Below, one piece after another: positions 46,379 to 58,909 of a DNA stretch of 64,000 nucleotides. This DNA comes from Amphimedon queenslandica (Eukaryota; Porifera; Demospongiae; Haplosclerida; Niphatidae), in NCBI RefSeq assembly GCF_000090795.2, contig NW_003546316.1, positions 215,551-279,550 on the forward strand, in the 5' to 3' direction. The notes beneath the pieces were generated by a model that was given only the letters and a program-made list of their open reading frames with translations, was not told the origin of the DNA and ran no database searches. The stretch's first letter is position 1. Each line of letters opens with the position of its first letter. Made by a program: the position numbers and the translations under genes.

Positions 46379-48176
46379 ATGTCCCTAGAAGAAGAATCTC
46401 CCGAGGTACCTGGAGCTGAAGTCAAGCCTCCACAGGCTAACACTAGTGATACTGATGGGGCGACAGGAACACCAGTGGTGATCGTGAAGAGCAAGAAGAA
46501 AGGAAAGAAAAGGTAAGCTGAAAATAGCTACAATAGGTGTAAACACAAGTCCCTTTTTAGTGATGGTGGAACTCGTTCAAAGCGTGTTGTTCCAATTTGG
46601 TACTTGGTAAGGGCGAGAAAGAGGATATAGAGATATTAAAAATTGTGTTGTAGTTGCTTTAGATCATGTTAGAATAATCTCCTTCTTCCCCCTCTCATAG
46701 TTTCGATTTTCAAGATGGCCTGATATACTCATGATAATCATTGGTACCATAATGGCGATAGCAGCTGGTTGTGCATTACCGGCTCACATGCTCATGTTCG
46801 GAGATGTCATAGACCTCTTCATCTCTTACGACCTCAGTCAAGACCTCATTAATAATTTTGGTGTCTCAGTCCCTGGAGGAAGCAACGACTCCCTAGGAAC
46901 CGGAGGAACTTCAGTCATTGCTGGAGGAAACTCATCTTATTTTTGTGATTTTTCGCAAGACGACTCTACATCTAATATACTTCGGTTCCTTCGATCCGAT
47001 GATCGGGATGGACTCCTACGAGGCGATGTTGCCTATTATTCTTATTACTATGTTGCTCTAGCAACCGGTATGGTGATTGCATCTTTCTTTTCAACGCTCT
47101 TTTGGAACCTCAGTGCATATCGGCAGACGAGAAAAATGAGACTGGCTTTCTTTCGTTCGATAATGAGACAATCTATTGGTTGGTTCGACGTCAATCCATC
47201 AGGAGAACTAACTACCCGCTTGTCAGAGTAAGTCAGTCAGCTTGACCTCTTAAGTTAACTGTAGTTTTGAGTGACCTCCCTATAGTATCTGTTTACCAGC
47301 TGGGCTCATTTTGATTGCTATCGTAGTAGAGAATACTTTAAATTGATTAGATATACTTTGCCATAACCACAAAACCAAATCACACCACATTATGATGGCT
47401 TGGCCGATTATGCTTTCATAAGTACTGCTTAAAATCCCGCCCTATTATGCTTTGAAAGGAATCCATTATTTTACTCATGCTTTAAACTTGACTCTAGTAT
47501 CAACTAGCTATCAAGCTACATGTGCATGCATCTGTTATAATTATAATAAAAATAAATTGTAATAATAATACCAGAATCTGAAAATGTTTCCAGTGACTGA
47601 GTCACTGGGAAATTCACTTGTATGGGTGGGCACTAAACAGTTGGGCTGTTGTACTAGTACTTGTACTACTGAATTAAAATTGTATCGTCAGTGGTAAAAG
47701 GCCAGAAATTCTTGACCATTATGCTCCAATTATTATATACTTGTATTTGTCATATTTTGCTCCAATTATGTTGGCATAATTTGCCTAACCCTAATTTTAC
47801 TCTCTCTCTCTCTCTCTCTTTCATCTTTCAGTGATATAGAAAGGATTCAAGCAGGCATAGGCGATAAAGCTGCCATATTCATACAGTACTTCACAACGTT
47901 CATTGCTGGGTTCTTCATCGCTTTCTTTCGTAACTGGAAACTCACTCTCGTGGTGGGAACCATGTTACCAGTCCTGTCCTTCCTCACCGGATGCGTAGCT
48001 ACTGTGAGACATTATCACTTAATTTTGTATTATTTTTAATTTTTATTAGATCGTTGCAAAGTTTACAGTAAGAGAACAGAATGCTTATGCTTCAGCAGGA
48101 TCTGTAGCTGAAGAAGTACTTTCTTCAATAAGAACAGTGCTTGCTTTTGGTGGAGAAGAGAAGGAGATTGAAAGGT

Positions 48177-48233
<57 letters not shown>

Positions 48234-51200
48234 GGTGTAAATTATTTAGATTTAATTATTTTAGATGTTATTATTTAGAAAATATTAATGTAATATATAT
48301 AGAAGGGAAAGGAGCCAAAAAGACAGTGGGAGAAGGAATTGGTGTTTTATTTGTCATTAAAAATTGTTGTTTTATTTGTTTTTAGATATCAGGGTACGTT
48401 GGGTAGAGCTAAGAGTGAAGGATTTAAGAAATCATTTGCAACCTCGGCCGTGACTGGTATACTGTTCTTTGTCAATTTCTCAACATTTGCATTGGGATTT
48501 TGGTAATCATTTAAATTTTTGATATTTTCTGGTACATATTGATGTTCTTGTCAATGTGCTATGTAGAAAGCTTGAGTCATTTCTGTTTTAATTTTTTGAG
48601 TTACGGCTGTTTTTAAAAAATGCCAAAATTCTGAAAAATACCCAAGGCTATAGCTCAGGGTTTTTTCCAAAAAATGGCTCCAAAATCACTCCAAATTTTT
48701 ATTAGATTTTCTGATACATATTGATGTCCTTATGCTGTGTAGCAAGTTTGGGCTAATTCCGACTCCAATTTTTTAAGTTACGGCCATTTTAAGAAAATGC
48801 CAAAATTCTGAAAAATACCTAAGGCTATAGCCCATGGTTTTTTACAAAAAATGGCTCCAAAACCACCCCCAATTTTTATTACATTTTCTGATACATATTG
48901 ATGTCCTTATGCTATGTAGCAAGTTTGAGCCAATTCCGACTTCAATTTTTCAAGTTACGGCCATTTTAAGAAAACACCAAAATTCTGAAAAATACCCAAG
49001 GCTATAGCCCATGGTTTTTTCCAAAAAATGGCTCCAAAATCACCCCAAATTTTTATTAGATTTTCTGATGCATATTGATGTCCTTATGCTATGTAGCAAG
49101 TTTGAGCTGATTCTGAGTTCAATTTTTCAAGTTACGGCCATTTTAAGAAAATGCCAAAATTCTGAAAAGTACCCAAGGCTATAGCCCATGGTTTTTTCCA
49201 AAAAATGGCTCCAAAATCACCCCAAATTTTTATTAGATTTTCTGATTCATATTGATTTTCTTATGCTATGTAGCAAGTTTGAGCCAATTCCGACTTCAAT
49301 TTTTCAAGTTCTTGTTATTTCAGTTTTATATGCTATTATAGCTTATTATTATTATTACAATTGTTTTCAGGTATGGAGCTGTCCTTATATCAAACTGTGA
49401 GCTAAGAGCTGGCCAAGTTGTCACTGTAAGCATAAGAAAATAATACAATAAATAATTGAAAAATATTATTCTATTTTAGGTATTTTTTGGTGTCGTCATT
49501 GGCAGTTTTTCTCTCGGTAACGCACTCCCTGAACTGCAGACTTTTGCTACTGCAATGGGATCAGCTACTGGAGTATTCTCCGTCATTGACCATGTGAGGG
49601 GGTGGTGCAATGGGTGGGGCTTAGAGCACGAGAGAAGAAAAAAACAAAAAATTATTTATAAAATTTTTGTATTTTTTGTTTAGGAATCTGAGATCGATGT
49701 TACCCAGTCAACTGGTGATACTATAGAGTCTCTTAAGGGAAATATCGAACTAAAAGACGTCATTTTCAAATACCCAGCTCGTCCCAACGTGCCAGTATTG
49801 AATGGGCTGGACCTTAAGATAAAATGTGGTCAAACTGTTGCACTTGTTGGGGCCAGTGGGTGTGGCAAAAGCACTGTGATACAGTTACTGCAGAGATTCT
49901 ATAATCCTATTGCTGGTCAGGTAATTAGAACAAGCTTACTGAATAATTTTACCGTCAATTTTGTTGGTTCAAAATTCAATCAATTTTGCCCATAGCATTT
50001 TGTTAGACAAAATTAGCAAAATTTTACTAACAAAAAATGAATAAATTTTTGCTGATTTTTATGTAGCTTTATGTATATCTTAAATAATAATTTATTTTAG
50101 ATCACAATTGACGAAAAACCCATTGAGTCTTTAAACCTGAGATGGTTGAGGAGCAACATAGGCGTCGTCTCACAAGAGCCTGTCCTCTTTGACTGCAGTA
50201 TTGCCAAGAACATAGAATATGGAAAAGTTGGAGCATCCGAAGAAGAGATAGAGGCAGCAGCTCATGCAGCAAATGCTCACAACTTTATATCAGAGCTACC
50301 TGACGGGTATGATACTCTTGTTGGCGAGAAAGGAGCTCAGTTGAGTGGTGGACAGAAGCAACGTATTGCTATAGCAAGAGCTCTAGTGAGGGACCCAAAG
50401 ATACTCCTACTGGATGAAGCTACCTCAGCTCTTGACACAGAGAGTGAGAAGATTGTACAAGAGGCACTGGATAAAGCAAGGGAAGGACGTACAACTATCA
50501 TAATAGCTCATCGCCTGTCAACAATACAGCAAGTTGATCTAATTGCTGGCATTGAAGAAGGTAGAGTAGTAGAGATGGGCACTCATAAAGAACTACTGGA
50601 AAAGAAAGGACTTTATTATGAACTGGTCCAAGCACAGACTATTGATGAACAAGATGAGAAGAGCAACAGTGAGTTTATATGATTATAATAAAAAAGAATA
50701 ATTATTGTATAGCTTGAAAATTTTGTCAAGAAATAATTAATTTTATTACAATTTGCAAGTGTATTGAAAATGTAAACTTTTTAAAATTTACAAATTCTTA
50801 CACAATAATAATTTAATACTCTGTTGAATTTTGATGCTGTATAAGTACGGTTTTAAAAATTTTATAAACCTTCTTATTATTTTTATTACTTTCTCTCTCA
50901 TACAGCTTCCCTATCTGGTTTCAGGGCTGCTGTCCGTCGCTCCACAAGTCACCAGTCATTCAAGAGACAGCGAAGCACTCACAGCACAAGCTCTGACGAC
51001 TGGAAAGGACCTCCTTCATTGGAGCGTCAGACCTCAAATCAATCCGATGTATTCACTGTCATTAGTGATCACTTATCACGGATTAGCATTGAGGATATAC
51101 CAGTAGTAGCTCATCCATCTCCTCTACCGTATAGAAGAAATAACAAGGACGCTAATGAAGATAGAAATAAAGTAATATCATACACTATTGTTATTATTAT

Positions 51201-52741
51201 TATTATTATTATTATGTACATTTATGTTTAATCTGGTGCTATGAAAATTATATTTGTATTTATGCATGTACATCTAATTGTTAATATTTGTTTCTCTTTT
51301 TCTCTCTCTTTCACAACGTAGGATAGCCCCAGTAAGAAAGTAATGATCGTGAAACCTTCAAAGAATACGGATAAGTCAGTTCATTTTAATGTGAATGAGG
51401 ACGAGGAACAGCTCCAGTTGAAAAAAGATAAGAGAAGATCGAGTTCACTTGACTCGAAAGACACGGAAAAATTAGACAAAGTTCCTTTAAAAGAATTACT
51501 GAAACTTAACATTCCGGATTGGTACCTAGTTATACCAGGTTGGTGGTAGCCTTGATTAATCGAATAATTAGCATTAATTTTTTTATTATGTGTACATGTA
51601 CATGTAGGTGTTATATTTTCTGCTATTCAAGGGGCAATGTTTCCTCTAATTGCCATCATATTCAGTAACATACTAGAAGTAAATTTTTTTTAATATTATA
51701 TATATTTTTAAAGTTGATTTTTATCCATTATTTTAGATATACAGTAATCCTGATAGGGAAGAGCTCCTAAGAGGTGCTTCGGAATATTCAACCTATTTCG
51801 TTGCTCTTGCAGTTGGAGCTGGATTGGTCCAGTTTTTTGCTGTAAGAGAAAAAGAGAGAGAGAGGGAGAAGAGAAAAAGGATTCTATTTGCTGATTTTTT
51901 CTTGCATAGAGTATAGATACACCAACTACGAGACACCTAAAATTTTTTAATTAAAAAAATTATTAAAATTGAAGGCAGTGCCCCATAATACCGCCCCTTC
52001 TTATGATAGCAGAACAAACTCTATTTTTGATTTTTTCTTCTCTTTTTCAGACCTCTACATTGAGTGTAGCTGGCGAAAGGCTAACAGCAAGACTCCGTGT
52101 GAAGACATTTAAGGCAATGTTGAGACAAGAGGTTGGCTGGTTTGATAGAAGAGAGAATGCAACTGGGTCCCTCACACAAAGATTAGCTATTGATGCTTCC
52201 GAAGTCAAAGGAGTAAGTGACTAAAATAAAAATAAAAATTATAAATGATATTTGAGTGATAGTACAAAAGTATTTTAGTCATGAATAAGAAGAAATAATT
52301 TTGTTTTTTTTAACTATTCTTAATTTAAATAGCATTCCATATTTTTATATGATCTATAGTATACACACTTGTAGGTGACTGGAATTCGATTTGGTATTCT
52401 TCTCCAGTTGATATTTGGTTTCATAACTGCACTAGTAATAGCCTTCACTGCTGCCTGGCTCCTAGCCATTGTCCTCTTCATTGCTTTCCCATTCCTTGCT
52501 GTTGTTGGCTCGCTACAGATTCGACTAGCAAAAGGAAGATCAGTTAGAAATAAAGAATTGCTCTCCGAAGCTGGTCAGACTTCGACTGAAGCAATCGATA
52601 ATGTGAGAACCGTAGTCTCGCTCGGAGCTGAGGAGAGATTTGTTGGAAAATATGATAAACTTCTTGAAGAACCTTTTAAGTATAGAGGAGTTGAATGGCA
52701 ATGCTGATTTTTTTAAAATTTACTCTCTGTTTTTCTTCCTT

Positions 52742-52839
<98 letters not shown>

Positions 52840-54177
52840 CTAGAGCCAATATAAGACAGGTATTGATTCAAGCAGTCATATTTGGTGTGGCCCAAGGGAC
52901 TATATTCTATATGTATGCTGCAGGGTTTAGCTTAGGAGCTGTACTGGTAGTTTCTGATCCTTCAAAACCCTATCATGCAACATATGACGAGCTCTTTAGG
53001 TATAAAGAGAGAGAGAGAGAGGGAAGGAGAGGGAGAGAGGAGAGAGAGAGAATGAAATGCAACCTATTTAATAAAAAATAGCTTTTTATCATCACTATAT
53101 AATTTAATTTTGCATTATTGGTTCTATTATCTTTATTTTAGGGTATTTTCAGCTGTTGTCTTCACAGCACTTACTATGGGGCGTGCCTCATCCTTTGCTC
53201 CTGACGCTCAAAAAGCTCAACTGTCTGCCGCCCGTATATTCAATCTAGCCAACAGGGAACCAGAGATTGATAATTATGACACTGATGGAGAAAAACTAGT
53301 AAAAAATAGTAGTAGTAGAATTTTATATAAAGAACTTTGTTCTCCCTTTTACTTTTTAGGCTACTACTACTGGACATATTGAAGTGAAGAATGTTTATTT
53401 CAGGTATCCAGCGCGTCCAAATGTGCCAGTACTTCAAGGTCTGTCAGTCTCTGTAGAACCAGGCCAGACTCTTGCACTTGTGGGTCCCAGTGGGTGTGGT
53501 AAGAGCACAATTGTGTCTCTGATTGAGAGGTTCTATAATCCGCTTGGTGGAAGCTTGAAACTGGAGGAGCAGGATATTCGGGATTTGAATATTCGGTGGT
53601 TGCGTAATCAGATTGGTATAGTATCACAAGAGCCAGTATTGTTTGATAAATCAATTGCTGATAATATACGCTATGGAGCTAACTTTAGAGAAGTGACTGA
53701 TGAAGAGGTCATTGAAGCTGCTACAGCTGCTAACATACACAACTTCATACAAACACTGCCTCAGGTAAATATGATTATTTTGTTTCGAATGTCTTTGATC
53801 TTTTTCAGGGTTATGCAACCAATGTTGGGTCTAAGGGCACTCAATTGAGTGGTGGACAGAAACAACGTATTGCTATAGCAAGAGCTCTAGTGAGAGACCC
53901 AAAGATACTCCTACTGGATGAAGCTACCTCAGCTCTTGACACAGAGAGTGAGAAGATTGTACAAGAGGCACTGGATAAAGCAAGGGAAGGACGCACGTGT
54001 ATAGTAATAGCTCATCGCCTGTCAACAATATACAATTCAGAGAAGATTGCTGTAATTCATAATGGACAGGTTATAGAGTTGGGGACTCATGCTGACCTAA
54101 TGGAGCAGGAAGGAGCTTACTACCTCTTGAATACAGTCCAGAAGAAAGAAGAAGAGGAAGAAGTAGCTGAACTATGA
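46379..54177 (+). CDS. ABCB-type full ABC exporter (P-glycoprotein/MDR-like)
   Basis: Twenty exons give 1,435 residues in the order TMD1-NBD1-TMD2-NBD2. It would pump lipids or xenobiotics out across the plasma membrane using ATP. NBD1: Walker [10 protein letters not shown] (residues 486-494), [10 protein letters not shown], signature LSGGQKQR, Walker [13 protein letters not shown] and [11 protein letters not shown]2: Walker [10 protein letters not shown] (1220-1228) and the same later motifs. TM1 is [20 protein letters not shown]. The first outer loop is long and has glycosylation sites (NDS, NSS). The linker between halves is long and Ser/Arg-rich (exons 11-12), explaining a length above human ABCB1 (1,280). 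Start chosen at 46379: it opens [12 protein letters not shown] and gives a full cytosolic tail. Intron 6 holds a 177-bp repeat array. The NBD coding segments are nearly identical over 149 nt. Confidence 0.95.
48179..48231 (+). repeat. (AT)n microsatellite
   Basis: Pure TA repeat in ABCB intron 5. Confidence 0.97.
48520..49325 (+). repeat. 177-bp tandem repeat array in ABCB intron 6
   Basis: About four and a half units. The word CTATGTAGCAAGTTTGAG or a variant recurs near 48558, 48734, 48911, 49087 and 49265 (steps 176-178 bp). Each unit has TTACGGCCATTTTAAGAAAA, GGCTATAGCCCATGG, CCAAAAAATGGCTCCAAAA and TACATATTGATGTCCTTATG. Same family as the OFD1 array, opposite orientation. Confidence 0.95.
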
Positions 54178-54531
54178 AATTTTTATGTATGCAACAGTGT
54201 GTATAGACTTTAATTTGCATAATTTGTTATTAGTGCTGTTTAGTGACGGGAATTATAATGTATGGAGAGTGATCTGAGGAGGTAGAAGTTGCTGAAGCTA
54301 AAAAAGAATATATAATAAAAATAGCTGGGATTTATTTTCAATAAGTACTTATAGTACATACTGTACCTATAGTATAGTACATTGAGGCTTCCTTTTAAGC
54401 TAACTCTCACAGTTCATTTAATGATTGTATTTCCTTAAAGTAACGGTCGATAGCGTCACGGGTCGATTGCGCAATTGCAGCATAGATTATAGCAAAATCG
54501 AAGATAATTACGATTTTGACAGTGCTATGCA
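54178..54531 (+). other. ABCB 3' flank and promoter of the ZU5-like gene
   Basis: ATAATAAAAATAG near 54311 could polyadenylate ABCB. The inverted word GATTGCGCAATTGC lies near 54467. No other element recognised. Confidence 0.5.
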
Positions 54532-57283
54532 ATGTCTGGCTCTGGACTGTCTTCTTCATGGTCTTTACTCGCAGAATCAAGTGAGCTTTGTAAAGTAGCC
54601 ATAGAATATCAGTTGAAAACTATTTACTCTTGAACTTGAGTTTTAACTGAGTGATATTGAAGAGTTAGATATACCTAGATCTAAAATAATAAATCTAGAT
54701 TTAATAATAATTTTATTACATGATGAACAGAAGTAGCAATAGGAAGAATAGCTAAATCCCATGTATGATTACACCAGCCCCTACATCTAGATTTAAGGAA
54801 AATGAATGAATGTTTTGTCCCTCTTATGATAGCACAACATTTTCAGATCTAAGTTCTGAATTATTTCTTATAATTTTAACTCTAAAAGACCTTTTGGTTT
54901 TCCTCTTGATTAAGTTTTTTACTATTTAGCAAGTTGTGTCCTCATAACAGGGATAAAACATTCATTCATTTTGGGCAAGAGTAATGGAGTCTGTCATTGG
55001 CGATTATATATATCTTCATATAAATTTATTTGAGCTTTCACCAACCTTAAAATTAATCATGACATGTGATTTCTTGATTGATATTAAAGGCGGATTTACA
55101 ATATTACAATGGGCTTGATGTTACGTTGACACTGAAATAGGATTTGGTTCTACGCAGATTTCACTTGCATTCAAACAGTGCGTATTGCGTGGGGATCACA
55201 TGCTCCTAATAAACCATGCACTATATTTAGCTATATTGTCACACTCTGATATTTAATTTATTCCCCAATATTACCCATGTATCTAAGGCCTGGTTTCCAT
55301 ATAGCCATACAACAGCCTTACAACACTGTTGCGACAATCGTAGAGATAGAAATCAGGTCTATTTATGGTATGCTAACCACAAAATCCATACAACAACCAC
55401 AACTATAATTATGATATTTTATTTGGGAAAGGATTACACCCTTAATAATATAGATATGATATGCTGTTATTTTTAGCTCCAGAAAATATCATGTCTACTG
55501 AAATTGAAAAGCTAAAGAAAGGTATAATAAAAAGTATATCAATTCATAATATAAGTGTTGTGCATTAGTAAATTCTGATTTAAAAGAAGAGCTTGATATA
55601 ACAAAGGAGAAAGAAACAGCAATGATTCAAGAAATGAGTGAACTAAAGAAAAAGCTAAAAGTTAAACAAGAAAGATTTACAAGTTAGCATTGTGCATAAA
55701 ATTTATGCACTGGCATTATTTTTAGAGTTTCAAATATTCCTTTTCATTCTCGCTGCCATCGTGAGTATGTATTTTTTGACTACTAAAGAACAGAGAAATT
55801 TTATTGGTAATTTGATTATCATACCTGTATGGTAGATTAATGCAATTATTTAATAGCTCCTTTACCTGGTGCTGAAGTAATCATGTCTACTGATATCATC
55901 ATACATGGTGGTCAGTCAAAAAATTTTAATTTAACAGAGTATGGTCTCATAGTTAAATGTCCTCCTGATGCTCTTCCTACCAGTTTATATGCCAAAATTA
56001 ATATACGGTTAAGTTTATCAGGCCCCTACGTTTATCCTAATTCAGAAAAATGGAGATCTGCTACTCCTGTTTACTGGATATCCAGTAGTAAAGATCTTCT
56101 TAATCCAATACAGTTAGGAATACGGCATTATGTTAGAGGAACAGCAAATTCAAGTGTAATTAAAGTTTTTACAGCTGATGATAGCCCCAAGAACCACTCA
56201 TATATATTTAAAGAAATTTATAATTTCACTGTTGATGAATCTTATGTTTTCATTTCAATAAGTCACTTCAGTGGTTATGAAGTCAGTACTTCAGAAAAAC
56301 CTTTTTTTTCTGGAGCATTGTTTAAGGAAGAGTTTCCTACTGAAGAATACCAGTGGAACTACAATTTCATTGTGTTTTGTTCTACTTTTTCTTCAGTGAT
56401 CAAAAGCGTATGTTACAATTGGTAGTCATCATGTTAATTCATTTAAATACAGAAATTAGAATTTGCAACAAACTCAAGTTGGTCCGTAATAATATCATCT
56501 ACTACAGTAATTTTTGAAAAAAACAGCTCATCAATAGAGCTTGATCTTTCAAAAAATAATCGAACTCAGAATTGGGATATTGAGGCAAGGTTTACTCCAC
56601 TAATTGTAAGCAATAGATTGACTTTCAAATGTTTTATGTATGATGTATTTATAGTATCATAAGAAGTATCTAAATAAGTGTGATGACATTCAATTCAATA
56701 TGCAATTTAGCCTACATTGGAAGAAAAATGACACAGCATCAGAAATCAGAAGCATATCCCTCCCTCTGAAGGGTGTAACTAATCCCAAATCAATCACAAT
56801 TCCACTACCAGAAAGTAAATTAAGCTGTAATTAATTCAAGTGGAGTTATTTTTTACAGTTAAAGAACCAAGCTTTCTGGAGAAGTATGAAGTGATCATTT
56901 TATTATTATGGATAATAATTGTGGCATTAATCATGCTTGTCATAACAAGAAATTGTCCTAATCGGACTGCAGAAGCAATAGGTAAAATGACAATATTTTT
57001 TCATAAATTTGCTCCATAAGGCACAGACAAAATTTTGTCTTACGTGTAATATACAGTCGGAGCAGATTATTATTATTATTATAAGTAATCATGATAATTG
57101 TGTAATTATTTAGATATATTAATGAAGGTGTTAAAAGTTCTGTTGATTCCACTTCTAAGTATTTTTCTATGTAAGCTTTTCCCACTTTTAAGTGGTAAGT
57201 GATTAGAATATTAATAATAATAATAATCTATAAATATTAATATAGATCTAAAAAAAAATGGAATTATGGACGTGGATCAATAA
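54532..57283 (+). CDS. ZU5-like domain membrane protein with glycosylated lumenal/extracellular region
   Basis: Ten exons (54532-54580, 55477-55521, 55569-55682, 55726-55806, 55857-56407, 56453-56605, 56655-56814, 56859-56981, 57114-57194, 57246-57283) give 464 residues. In order: a short N-terminus with a coiled coil (LKEELDITKEKETAMIQEM); a membrane segment (FQIFLFILAAIVSMYFL, about 70-88); a beta-rich domain from about 97 that resembles the ZU5-like modules common in sponge proteins (YGLIVKCPPDALP, SATPVYWISSSKDLL, ISISHFSGYEV); a second beta region; a membrane segment (VIILLLWIIIVALIMLVIT); and a last hydrophobic stretch. At least seven N-x-S/T sites fall between the first two membrane segments, which suggests that part is outside the cytosol. 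No death domain. Function unknown. Exon 1 is short and is the least certain part. Confidence 0.7.
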
Positions 57284-57839
57284 AATTATAAACTAGTCCT
57301 TGCGTACGTAAAGCTAGCAAGGCCAATAATGTTTAATTGGATGAAATCCTAACTTGTGAAGTAGTTGTTGTGTTTGTTTGTTTGTATATGCATGAGGGGC
57401 AAAGCCCCTTCATGTTTTACATTTTTAATGATAAAATAGTAAATATTAGTGATATTTTACACTGAACCAGCCTGCATAACTTCATGCTGTTTGTATACCA
57501 AAACCAGATTAACAAAATAGTAAGGTTTTGTCTCTACTGCTGCACACTCCGTATAAGACGAAAAAGTTTTGATTATAATTATTACAATTTTTTGATGATC
57601 ATAGACAGTCTGGCATTTTTGAAAATCTTTAACTGTTAATTCTAATGAGAAATTTTTTTAGTTACTAAATAAAATCTCTATTAAAATACATATCAATTCT
57701 CTTATAGTTATTCTGTTAGATGCATTGAATTTGTAGAATCAAAAATTATATACATTAATGGAAAGTGAAGGATTTTAGCTAATAACTAAACTACTTAGGG
57801 CTCTCACTGTACTTTTTAATATACATTTAATTTGTTGCT

Positions 57840-58170
57840 AGTGATCTATTTTTTTCCAAAAATTGGCTCTAAAATCACCCAAATTTTTATCATATTTTCC
57901 AGTACATATTGATCTCTTTATGCTATGTAACAATTTTAAACTGATTCCAATTTGAAAGTTTTGAGCTATGACAGTATCACTACTTTAAAATTTTTTAATA
58001 AATTTGTACCTCGTGCTTTTTTCCAAAAATTGGCTCTGAATCACCCCCAAAATTTATTTGATTTTTTGATGCACATTATATTTATTCTTATGCTATGTAG
58101 AAAGTTTGAGTTGATTCCAACTGAAATTTAGTTATGGTCATTTTAAGCAAATTTTTGAGAGAAAGCACGA
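57840..58170 (+). repeat. Decayed 177-bp-family repeat, about two units
   Basis: CCAAAAATTGGCTCTAAAATC, TACATATTGATCTCTTTATG, GCTATGTAACAATTT and again CCAAAAATTGGCTCTGAATC and CTATGTAGAAAGTTTGAGTTG. The only copy here that is intergenic, and more diverged than the intronic arrays. Confidence 0.75.
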
Positions 58171-58297
58171 GGCCTTTGTTTTGCATTAAAAAGTAGACAT
58201 GTATGCATGTACTTGAGTGTACTATTTTTTTAAATGAATAAATAATAGCGTAGCTAATTGTAAGAAAATTAGTAAGTGATAATGAATAAAGAGGTGG

Positions 58298-58507
58298 TCA
58301 TATGTGGTTATCTATTTTAAATTTAAGATACGAAAGGGAAAGAGTGAGTTTGAGAGAGGAGGGTAAATGGTTCCATCGGTTGATTGCAGAGGGATAAAAT
58401 GAATTTTGGTAGGTTGAAGTATTACAAGTGATTGGAGATTGAATGATCACTTCATTATAATGAAGTATGCTAAAATGCAGGACGTTATTAAGTGATGTTA
58501 TAATCAC
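58298..58507 (-). mobile_element. LINE ORF2 C-terminal fragment
   Basis: The minus strand reads TYQNSFYPSAINRWNHLPSS then LKLTLSLSYLKFKI, the typical last residues of non-LTR retrotransposon ORF2 proteins (the SFxPRxIxxWNxLP motif). No upstream reverse-transcriptase sequence was seen, so it is a short 5'-truncated copy. It is a different family from the tail at 16255. Confidence 0.75.
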
Positions 58508-58695
58508 TATGTTATGTATATATTGTGATTTAAAGGGTAAAGGGTATAACCCTATCCATTAACATCCTTAATCGCTTCCACCACACACGTACATATTCCA
58601 AGAAAATCAGAAATGCTATTTGTGTTGGTGTCTGTGTTTGTCATGAAGTCATCAATTTCTACCAAGTCTAGTAAACACATATTGGGGGTTGTGAT

Positions 58696-58909
58696 TGGCA
58701 AGTCATAAATGTTCACATTATAGTTTTTATCATGTATCTATAAGTTTTGGCAATTTTAACATTTTGAAATTTAACAATTTGCAATTTCTAAATTTCAAAT
58801 GCATGCGTAATGTTAAAGGGTAGCAATTGGCAAGTCATAAATGTTCACATTATATATCTAGTTTTTATCATCTATTGGCAATTTCTAAATTTCAAATGGA
58901 CTCATAATA
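58696..58909 (+). repeat. Local direct repeat, period about 133 bp
   Basis: ATTGGCAAGTCATAAATGTT begins near 58696 and again near 58829; each is followed by TCACATTATA, TTTTTATCAT and a CAATTTCTAAATTTCAAATG word. The second copy runs up to the stop codon of the Maf-like gene on the other strand. Confidence 0.8.

Larger units (their letters stand above)
57284..58909. other. Gene-free stretch between the ZU5-like gene and the Maf-like gene
   Basis: Starts with AATAAA overlapping the ZU5-like stop (57280-57285). It holds one 177-bp-family array, a LINE tail and a local direct repeat, each listed separately. The rest is AT-rich with no gene that I can support. Confidence 0.7.

Noticed and set aside
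25702-49400. Recurring short frames with FSKKWL and FLLHFLIH in several introns
   Set aside because: They come from one frame of the 177-bp repeat (a length divisible by three keeps frames open). They occur on both strands, decay freely and have no splice signals or start context.
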